Source: CAVUMR01 sp963742715
GTDB lineage: Bacteria > Actinomycetota > Actinomycetes > Mycobacteriales > Micromonosporaceae
Reading direction: 5' to 3'
Assembly (NCBI GenBank): GCA_963742715.1
Contig: CAVUMR010000001.1
Coordinates: 1,550,001-1,614,000 of the forward strand
Length of the DNA: 64,000 bases
The position numbers were made by a program, and so were the translations under genes. Under the pieces are notes generated by a model. The model was not told the origin of the DNA and ran no database searches. It was given only the letters and a program-made list of their open reading frames with translations. Shown piece after piece: positions 58,543-64,000 of the stretch (positions within the stretch are counted from its first letter, which is position 1; the number at the start of each line of letters is the position of its first letter).

Positions 58543-58548
58543 TAGGCT
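58543..58548 (+). promoter_or_regulatory. Leaderless -10 box for the NHL/thioredoxin gene
   Basis: TAGGCT, 7 nt before ATG 58556. Confidence 0.6.
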
Positions 58549-58555
58549 TGCCGCC

Positions 58556-60451
58556 ATGACTCCTCGGGTACGCGCGCCGGAGCTTCGCGGCCGTGGCTGG
58601 ATCAACACCGGTGGCCGCCGGCTGTCCATCGCCGACCTGCGCGGAAAGATCGTGCTGCTCGACTTCTGGACCTTCTGCTGCGTGAACTGCCTGCACGTAC
58701 TGGACGAGTTGCGGCCGCTGGAGGAGAAGTACGCCGACGAGCTGGTCGTGATCGGCGTGCACTCCCCGAAGTTCGAGCACGAGCGGCAGCCGGACGCGGT
58801 GGTCGCGGCGGTCGAGCGGTACGGCGTGACCCATCCGGTACTGGACGACCCGGACCTGCGCACCTGGCAGGAGTACACCGCGCGCGCCTGGCCCACGCTG
58901 GTGGTGGTGGATCCCGCTGGGTACGTGGCGGCGACGATGGCCGGGGAGGGGCACGCCGAGAGCCTGGATCGGCTGATCGGCGAGCTCGTCACCGAGCACG
59001 AGGAACGAGGCACGCTGCGGCGCGGCGGCAACCCGTACGAGGCACCTCCCGCGGCGGCCACTGCCCTGCGGTACCCCGGAAAAGTGTTGATGCTGCCCAG
59101 CGGTGCCCTGCTTGTGTCCGACACGGCGCGCCACCGGCTCGTCGAAATGGCCGGTACCGAGGACGTCATCCGCGTCTTCGGCTCGGGTGCTCGTGGGCGC
59201 GCGGACGGGGCGCCTGCCGCGGCGAGCTTCAACGAGCCACAGGGCATGTGCCTGCTGCCGGATCACGTCGCCGAGCACGTGGGGTACCACGTCGTCGTCG
59301 CCGACACCGTCAATCACCTGCTCCGCGGCGTACACCTGCACACGGGTGAGGTGACGACGGTGGCCGGCACCGGGCGGCCGTGGCGGTCGGCGGTGGACGA
59401 CCACGCACACGACGCGCTCGCGGTCGACCTGTCCTCGCCGTGGGATGTGGCCTGGTACGACGACCGGGTCATCGTCGCGATGGCCGGAATCCATCAGCTG
59501 TGGTGGTACGACCCGGTGAAGCGCACCGCCGGGGTGTACGCCGGCACCACGGTCGAGGGCCTGCGCGACGGCGACCTGCCGGACGTGTTCATGGCGCAGC
59601 CGTCCGGGCTCGCGGTCGCCGGCGACCGGCTGTGGCTGGTGGACGCGGAGACGTCTGCGCTGCGGTACGTCGAGGCCGGCGCGATGCACACCGCGGTGGG
59701 CGCCGGGCTGTTCGACTTCGGGCACGTGGACGGGGCGGCCGACGCCGCGCTGTTCCAGCACCCGCTCGGCGTCTGCGCCCTGCCGACCGGCACCGTCGGT
59801 AAAGGCGAAGCCGCCGGCGAAGGCGGTGCGGCCAGCGGCGCGGTCGGCGACAACAGCATGACCAACCACAACAGCGTGGCGGTGGCGGACACCTACAACG
59901 GCGCGATCCGGCTGTACGACCCGGCGACCGGCCAGGTGGGCACGCTCGCCACCGGCCTGTTGGAGCCGACCGATCTGGTGCTGTTCGACGGCGAGCTGAT
60001 CGTGGTCGAGTCGGCCGCGCACCGGCTCACCCGCATTCCGCTCGCGCCGGCGACCCAGCAGGCCGACGGCCAGCGGCACCGGACCGAACGCCCACCCGCC
60101 GAACTCGCCGCTGGAACGGTCACGCTTCAGGTGGTGTACGAGCCGCCGGCCGGCCAGAAACTCGACTCCACGTTCGGCCCGCCGACCCGGCTGGAGGTGA
60201 CCGCATCGCCACCTGAGCTGCTGGTCGAGGGTGCCGGAACCGGTGCCGACCTGACTCGCGAACTCACCGTGAGCTCCACAGTGGACACAGGTGTACTGCA
60301 CGTCACCGCGCAGGCGGCCACCTGTGACGCGGCCGGCGACAACCCGGCGTGCCGGCTGGCCCGGCAGGACTGGGGAGTGCCGGTACGACTGGTCGCGGAC
60401 GGCCCGCGCCGGCTCGCCCTGGTGCTGCACGGCGTGGACCCGACCGGTTAG
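58556..60451 (+). CDS. Thioredoxin-NHL repeat protein (NHLRC2-like)
   Basis: A 631-aa protein. The N-terminal ~150 residues are a thioredoxin/TlpA-like fold with a CCVNC active site (WTFCCVNCLHVLDEL), as in NHLRC2. The NHL beta-propeller follows, with repeated blades (GALLVSDTARHRLVEM, FNEPQGMCLLPDH, HVVVADTVNHLLRG, PSGLAVAGDRLWLVDAE, NSVAVADTYNGAIRLYD). The C-terminal domain is a beta-sandwich-like region. No signal peptide, so probably cytoplasmic. ATG at 58556 is supported by the -10 box. The function of bacterial members is unknown; redox or scaffold roles are inferred. Confidence 0.9.
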   Translation: MTPRVRAPELRGRGWINTGGRRLSIADLRGKIVLLDFWTFCCVNCLHVLDELRPLEEKYADELVVIGVHSPKFEHERQPDAVVAAVERYGVTHPVLDDPDLRTWQEYTARAWPTLVVVDPAGYVAATMAGEGHAESLDRLIGELVTEHEERGTLRRGGNPYEAPPAAATALRYPGKVLMLPSGALLVSDTARHRLVEMAGTEDVIRVFGSGARGRADGAPAAASFNEPQGMCLLPDHVAEHVGYHVVVADTVNHLLRGVHLHTGEVTTVAGTGRPWRSAVDDHAHDALAVDLSSPWDVAWYDDRVIVAMAGIHQLWWYDPVKRTAGVYAGTTVEGLRDGDLPDVFMAQPSGLAVAGDRLWLVDAETSALRYVEAGAMHTAVGAGLFDFGHVDGAADAALFQHPLGVCALPTGTVGKGEAAGEGGAASGAVGDNSMTNHNSVAVADTYNGAIRLYDPATGQVGTLATGLLEPTDLVLFDGELIVVESAAHRLTRIPLAPATQQADGQRHRTERPPAELAAGTVTLQVVYEPPAGQKLDSTFGPPTRLEVTASPPELLVEGAGTGADLTRELTVSSTVDTGVLHVTAQAATCDAAGDNPACRLARQDWGVPVRLVADGPRRLALVLHGVDPTG

Positions 60452-60530
60452 CGACCAGCCGGCCAGCGACCCGGTTAGCGACCGCGCCGGGTAGCGATCC
60501 CGCCGGTCAACGGACCAACGGATTAGCGCA
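60440..60530 (+). repeat. Repeats of CCGGTTAGCGACC after the NHL gene
   Basis: The terminal CCGGTTAGCGACC, which contains the TAG stop, recurs at about 60470 and in a modified form (CCGGGTAGCGATCC) at about 60488. A last GATTAGCGC lies before the pxpA end. Confidence 0.6.
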
Positions 60531-60532
60531 GG

Positions 60533-61279
60533 TCAGAACGGCTGCACGGTCACGCCGGCCTCGGTCAGCCCGGCCCGCACCCGGCGGGCGAGCGAAACCG
60601 CGCCCGGAGTGTCCCCGTGTACGCACAGGGATTCGATCGTCATCGCGATGTTGGTGCCGTCGGCCGCGACCACGGTGCCCTCGGTGGCCATCCGTACCGC
60701 CCGGGCCACCACGGTGTCCTCGTCGGTCACCAGCGCCCCCGGCTCGCGGCGCGACACCAGCGCTCCGGCCGGCGTGTACGCCCGATCGGCGAACCCCTCG
60801 GCGACGGTGCGCAGGCCGGCCGCGGCGCCCAGCCGGAGCAGCGCCGATCCGGGCAGGCCGAGCAGCGGCAGCGTGTCGTCGTACTCGCGTACCGCCCGCA
60901 CCACCGCGCCGGCCTGCACCTCGTCAACTACCGCGGTGTTGTACAGCGCGCCGTGCGGCTTCACGTACCGCACCCGGCCGCCGGCCACCCGGGCGAACCC
61001 GTCCAGCGCGGCGAGCTGGTACAGCACGTCGTCGGTCAGCTCGGCCGGGTCGTAGTCGATGTGCCGCCGGCCGAAGCCGGCCCGGTCCTGATAGCTCACC
61101 TGCGCGCCGATCGCGACCCCCCGGGCGACCGCCGACGCGCACACCCGGCGCATCGTCGACGGGTCGCCGGCGTGGAACCCGCAGGCCACGTTTGCGCTGG
61201 TCACCAGCGCGATCAGGGCGTCGTCGTCGGCCAGTCGCCAGACGCCGTAGCCCTCGCCGAGATCGGCGTTCAGGTCCAT
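60533..61279 (-). CDS. pxpA: 5-oxoprolinase subunit PxpA (LamB/YcsF)
   Basis: A 248-aa subunit of the ATP-dependent prokaryotic 5-oxoprolinase that opens the oxoproline ring. Seen: MDLNADLGEGYGVWRL, NVACGFHAGDPSTMRR, VGAQVSYQDRAGFGRR-like segments, RYVKPHGALYN, EGFADRAYTPAGALVSR and ESLCVHGDTPGAV. It begins 10 nt inside the end of pxpC, and a TACGGT box 7 nt upstream suggests an internal leaderless promoter in addition to the operon transcript. Confidence 0.95.
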   Translation of the reverse strand: MDLNADLGEGYGVWRLADDDALIALVTSANVACGFHAGDPSTMRRVCASAVARGVAIGAQVSYQDRAGFGRRHIDYDPAELTDDVLYQLAALDGFARVAGGRVRYVKPHGALYNTAVVDEVQAGAVVRAVREYDDTLPLLGLPGSALLRLGAAAGLRTVAEGFADRAYTPAGALVSRREPGALVTDEDTVVARAVRMATEGTVVAADGTNIAMTIESLCVHGDTPGAVSLARRVRAGLTEAGVTVQPF

Positions 61280-62127
61280 CGGACGAACCGTACCGCGGTG
61301 CCGGGCCGGGCCTGGGCGACCACCGGCACCTCGTCCGGGTGCAGCACCCCGACGACCGGATAGCCGCCGGTGGTCGGATGGTCGGCGAGGAAGATCAGCG
61401 GCTGGCCGTCGGCCGGCACCTGCACCGCGCCGAGTACCAGCCCTTCACTGGGCAGTTCCCTTTCCACCGCCCGGGCCAGCGCGACGCCGGTCAGTCGCGC
61501 GCCGACCCGGTTGCTCGTCGGGCTGATCGTGTACGAGGCCGTGAGCAGCGCTTCTAGCGCGTCCGCGGTGAACCAGTCGTCCCGTGGCCCCAACGCGATC
61601 CGCAGCGCGAGTGCCGGCTCGGGCGCGGGAACCACCGGGGTGTCCACGCCGGCAGGTACGTCCACTGGCGACCCGAGCGGCAGTACGTCACCGTCCCGCA
61701 GCGGTGCCGGACCCAGTCCGGAGAGCGTGTCGTACGACCGGCTGCCGAGTACCGGCGGCACCGCGATCCCGCCCGCGAGCCCGACGTACGTGCGTACTCC
61801 CGCGGTCGCCGGCCCGAGCTCCACCAGCCCGCCGGCGGGCACCGTGACCGGCAACCCGTGATCGCGACCGCGCCGGTCGACCCGTACCTCGGCCGGCGCG
61901 CCGGTCACCGCGATCGTCAACGCGACCTGCGGCCTTAACGTGCAGCCGGAGAGCGTGACCTCGATTCCCGCGGCCGCTTCGTCGTTGCCGACGAGCCGGT
62001 TCGCCAGTCGCAGCGCGGGCACGTCCACCGCACCCGACCGGGGCACGCCCAGGTGCGCGTACCCCGGCCGGCCGAGATCCTGCACGGTGGACAGCGTGCC
62101 GGCGCGTACCACCTCGACCGCCCGCAT
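61270..62127 (-). CDS. pxpC: 5-oxoprolinase subunit PxpC
   Basis: A 285-aa subunit (biotin-dependent carboxyltransferase-like fold). Seen: VVRAGTLSTVQDLGRPGYAHLG, PRSGAVDVPALRLANRLVGN, GIEVTLSG, YVGLAGGIAVPPVLGSRSYD, SPTSNRVGARLTG and PSEGLVLGAVQVPADGQPLIFLADHPTTGGYPVVG. ATG at 62127 shares a base with the stop of pxpB (TGATG); GTG at 62130 is an alternative. With PxpB and PxpA it forms the complete enzyme. Confidence 0.95.
   Translation of the reverse strand: MRAVEVVRAGTLSTVQDLGRPGYAHLGVPRSGAVDVPALRLANRLVGNDEAAAGIEVTLSGCTLRPQVALTIAVTGAPAEVRVDRRGRDHGLPVTVPAGGLVELGPATAGVRTYVGLAGGIAVPPVLGSRSYDTLSGLGPAPLRDGDVLPLGSPVDVPAGVDTPVVPAPEPALALRIALGPRDDWFTADALEALLTASYTISPTSNRVGARLTGVALARAVERELPSEGLVLGAVQVPADGQPLIFLADHPTTGGYPVVGVLHPDEVPVVAQARPGTAVRFVRWT
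61287..61292 (-). promoter_or_regulatory. Possible internal leaderless -10 box for pxpA
   Basis: TACGGT on the minus strand, 7 nt before ATG 61279, inside the end of pxpC. Confidence 0.35.
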
Positions 62128-62801
62128 CACGCCGTCACTCCGGGCACCGGTACGAAGCGCACCCGGGTACCGGGTCGTAGCAGCGCGGGCGGCTCCCGGT
62201 CCGGGTCGAACAGGCGCACGTCGGTACTGCCGATGAGCTGCCAGCCGCCCGGCGACTCGGACGGATACACGCCGGTGTACCGGTCGGCCAGCCCGATCGC
62301 GCCAGCCGGTACCCGCGACCGCGGCGTCGACCGGCGCGGCACCGCGCGGTCGGCCGGCAGTCCGGTGAGGTACCCGAAGCCGGGCGCGAAACCGCAGAAC
62401 GCGACCTGGTACTCGATTCCGGAGTGGATCCGCGCCACGTCGGCCGGCGTTACCTGCCACTGTCGCGCGACCTCGTCCAGATCCGGCCCGTCGTACCGGC
62501 ACCGGAGCTCGACCAGCTCGCCGCCGGCTGGGTCCGCCGGTGGCGGGGTGGGCCAGTCGCGGATCGTTTCCGCGGTGGCCGCCGGGTCGGTCAGGCCGTC
62601 GAGGAGGATCGTCCGCGCGCCGGGCACGATCTCCAGCCCGTCGCCGCCGATGGCCGAGCGCCGGGCGTCGAGCGCGGCGCACCAGTCGCGGACCTGCTGA
62701 CCAGGGTCGGTCGCGCCGGCGTCGTTCCGGCCAGCCTGGTTCGGCTGGTCACTGCCGAACTCCAGCAGCAACGCCGCCGCTCCCACCGTCCGCAGCCGCA
62801 T
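62127..62801 (-). CDS. pxpB: 5-oxoprolinase subunit PxpB (KipI)
   Basis: A 224-aa subunit of the KipI family. Seen: RCRYDGPDLDEVARQW, VTPADVARIHSGIEYQVAFCGFAPGFGYLTGLP, RRSTPRSRVPAGAIGLADRYTGVYPSESPGGWQLIG. The first ~50 residues contain an acidic insertion (DQPNQAGRNDAGATDPGQQ). ATG at 62801 was chosen because a TACGGT box is 6 nt upstream. It leads the pxpBCA operon. Confidence 0.93.
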   Translation of the reverse strand: MRLRTVGAAALLLEFGSDQPNQAGRNDAGATDPGQQVRDWCAALDARRSAIGGDGLEIVPGARTILLDGLTDPAATAETIRDWPTPPPADPAGGELVELRCRYDGPDLDEVARQWQVTPADVARIHSGIEYQVAFCGFAPGFGYLTGLPADRAVPRRSTPRSRVPAGAIGLADRYTGVYPSESPGGWQLIGSTDVRLFDPDREPPALLRPGTRVRFVPVPGVTA

Positions 62802-62807
62802 GAGCCG

Positions 62808-62813
62808 ACCGTA
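62808..62813 (-). promoter_or_regulatory. Leaderless -10 box for pxpB
   Basis: TACGGT on the minus strand, 6 nt before ATG 62801. Confidence 0.5.
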
Positions 62814-62868
62814 GCCGGCGCCGACGCGACGCGACGTCCGAGGCAGTGTGTCGTGCGACGATGCCCGG

Positions 62869-63648
62869 ATGGCCAGGCGTACACCGCGACACGACCGGGA
62901 CGCGGGCGGACCCGCGGACGTACTGGCCGCCAAGGCCGCCCTGCGGGACGAGGTGTGGGAGGCGCTGCGTACGGCGAAGGTGGCCCGTTTCCCCGGTGCG
63001 CGCGGTCGCATCCCGAACTTCACCGGCGCGGAGGCGGCCGCGGACCGGCTCCGTGAGCTGCCCGAGTGGCAGCGCGCCCGCACGATCAAGGCCAACCCGG
63101 ACTCGGCGCAGTGGCCGGTCCGGCAACGGGCCCTGGTCGACGGCAAGATCGTGTTCATGGCGGTGCCGCGGCTGGCCGACCCGGATCCGTTCTTCTTGCT
63201 CGATCCCGAGCAACTGGCCGATACGCCGCGCAAGGCGTCCTCGATCGCGGGCGCTTCGAAGTCGGCCCGCCGCATCGCGGTCGCCGACCTGGAGCCGGTG
63301 GACCTGGTGCTGGCCGGCTCGGTGGCGGTGAGCCGGGACGGGGCGCGACTGGGCAAGGGCGGCGGCTTCTCCGACCTGGAGTTCGCGGTCGCCGGCGCGG
63401 CCGGGCTGATCGGGCCCGACACGGTCGTGGTCACCACGGTGCATGCGCTTCAGGTACGGGACCCCGGAACGATCCCGATGACCAGCCACGACGTACCGGT
63501 GGACCTGATCGTCACGCCGGACCGGGTGATCGACTGCCGGGCCGACCGGTTGTCCCGGTCCGGCGGCGAGCTGCACTGGGACGAGCTGACCGAGGAGAAG
63601 ATCGAGTCGATCCCGCTGCTGCGCGCGTTGCGGGCATCCCGCCGCTGA
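62869..63648 (+). CDS. 5-formyltetrahydrofolate cyclo-ligase-like protein
   Basis: A 259-aa protein of the MTHFS-like family. Seen: AAKAALRDEVWEALRTAKVARFPGARGRIPNF, the nucleotide-binding RLGKGGGFSDLEF, and VVTTVHALQV with THDVPVDLIVTP-like end. Core members of this subgroup are often annotated as 5-formyl-THF cyclo-ligases; the exact substrate may differ. ATG at 62869 was chosen; GTG 62848 is possible. Divergent from pxpB. Confidence 0.82.
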   Translation: MARRTPRHDRDAGGPADVLAAKAALRDEVWEALRTAKVARFPGARGRIPNFTGAEAAADRLRELPEWQRARTIKANPDSAQWPVRQRALVDGKIVFMAVPRLADPDPFFLLDPEQLADTPRKASSIAGASKSARRIAVADLEPVDLVLAGSVAVSRDGARLGKGGGFSDLEFAVAGAAGLIGPDTVVVTTVHALQVRDPGTIPMTSHDVPVDLIVTPDRVIDCRADRLSRSGGELHWDELTEEKIESIPLLRALRASRR

Positions 63649-63705
63649 ACCGGTCGCCGGGCAGCGCGACCGGGGAGCGCGGGTGAGGAGCGCGGGTGTG
63701 ACCCG

Positions 63706-64000
63706 TCAGCGGGCCGGCCAGCCGGCCGGGCAGCTCCAGCCGGAACCCTCGTACTCGATGGTGACCGGCGTGCAGTAGCGCAGCACGGTGCCCCAGACCT
63801 CGACCGGCTTCAGCCCGGCGCACAGGGCGCTCAGCCCGAGCGTGAGCGTGCCGGCGTGCGACACCACCGCGACAGTCTGGCCGCGGCTCGCGTCCGCGAT
63901 CGTCTCCAGTGCCTTCGCGAACCGGGTGAGCACCTCGTGGCCGCTCTCCCCGCCGTCCAGCCGCGCGTCGAGGTCCCCGTCGAGCACCCACGAGCGCAGT
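63706..64000 (-). CDS. Histidine phosphatase family protein, N-terminus beyond the window
   Basis: The last ~97 residues of a phosphoglycerate-mutase-like histidine phosphatase. The reading frame is open to the window end (LRSWVLDGDLDARLDGGESG). The second catalytic His is in VAVVSHAGTL, and GGESGHEVLTRF matches the GES region of the family. The RHG motif lies outside. Convergent with the cyclo-ligase-like gene. Confidence 0.85.
   Translation of the reverse strand, partial: LRSWVLDGDLDARLDGGESGHEVLTRFAKALETIADASRGQTVAVVSHAGTLTLGLSALCAGLKPVEVWGTVLRYCTPVTIEYEGSGWSCPAGWPAR

Noticed and set aside
1..64000. tRNA, rRNA, insertion sequence, integrase or P450 genes
   Set aside because: None were found on reading both strands. 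No terminal inverted repeats flank any gene, apart from the intein as a mobile element. A P450 was looked for specifically as a partner for the mini-ORFs.

Overview
The window is 64 kb of very GC-rich actinobacterial chromosome (my estimate is above 70 % G+C), with strong third-position G/C bias, many GTG starts and 4-nt start/stop overlaps. The gene set fits a filamentous actinomycete: a DnaB helicase with an intein, a mycothiol-type DinB/maleylpyruvate-isomerase protein, LppU/SCO3897-type proteins, a bacterial dynamin-like pair and YbjN, DUF4192 and DUF6457 proteins. Micromonosporaceae is my best guess; there is no rRNA or tRNA here to confirm it. Many genes look leaderless, with a TANNNT -10 box (TAGGCT, TACGGT or TACCGT) 6-8 nt before the start codon. 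I used this to choose several starts.

Layout. 1-4.8 kb: end of polX, then dnaB carrying a 498-residue class-3 intein. 4.9-8.5 kb: DUF84 NTPase, a convergent phosphoribosyltransferase, and a coupled operon of a polytopic membrane protein and two CrcB fluoride channels. 8.7-12.8 kb: a membrane GGDEF-EAL protein, and just upstream of it on the same strand six copies of a 7-codon ORF encoding MRELDWH, each with its own ribosome binding site, in an otherwise gene-free 1.4-kb stretch. 12.8-15.6 kb: coupled moaC-mogA-moeA-moaE. 15.6-20.5 kb: DoxX, GAF-domain, small basic, AAA-ATPase, VOC and LppU-like genes. 20.7-26.7 kb: an EndoQ-like PHP nuclease fused to a UvrD helicase, then moaA-moaD-metallophosphoesterase. 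26.8-34.2 kb: DUF2157 protein, fructosamine kinase, GNAT, DUF4192 (behind two perfect inverted DnaA boxes), divergent fdhD and mobA-DUF6457, and a YbjN protein. 34.3-43.5 kb: beta-propeller lipoprotein, AAC(6')-like GNAT, two lipoproteins, a two-component system, a DinB-fold enzyme and a secreted phosphodiester glycosidase with a SPOR domain. 43.9-49.7 kb: dynamin-like GTPase pair and a conserved hypothetical. 49.7-52.5 kb: GntR regulator with an MFS exporter, and a small membrane protein. 52.9-56.5 kb: bkdABC-type E1alpha/E1beta/E2 operon ending in a textbook terminator. 56.7-64 kb: a 44-aa small protein, a second LppU-like protein, an NHLRC2-like thioredoxin/NHL protein, pxpBCA (5-oxoprolinase), a 5-formyl-THF cyclo-ligase-like protein and the end of a histidine phosphatase.

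How the genes work together. Molybdenum cofactor genes sit at three loci here (moaC-mogA-moeA-moaE, moaA-moaD, fdhD/mobA), covering most steps from GTP to a sulfurated guanylylated cofactor; moaB/moeB-type adenylylation partners and mobB are not in the window. The pxp and bkd operons are complete catabolic modules. No phage, IS element or CRISPR array was seen. The most unusual object is the MRELDWH mini-ORF array (11343-11787): all differences between copies are synonymous or exchange ATG for GTG, which argues that the peptide itself is selected. Another recurring oddity is short tandem duplications of gene 3' ends, including the stop codon, at several genes.
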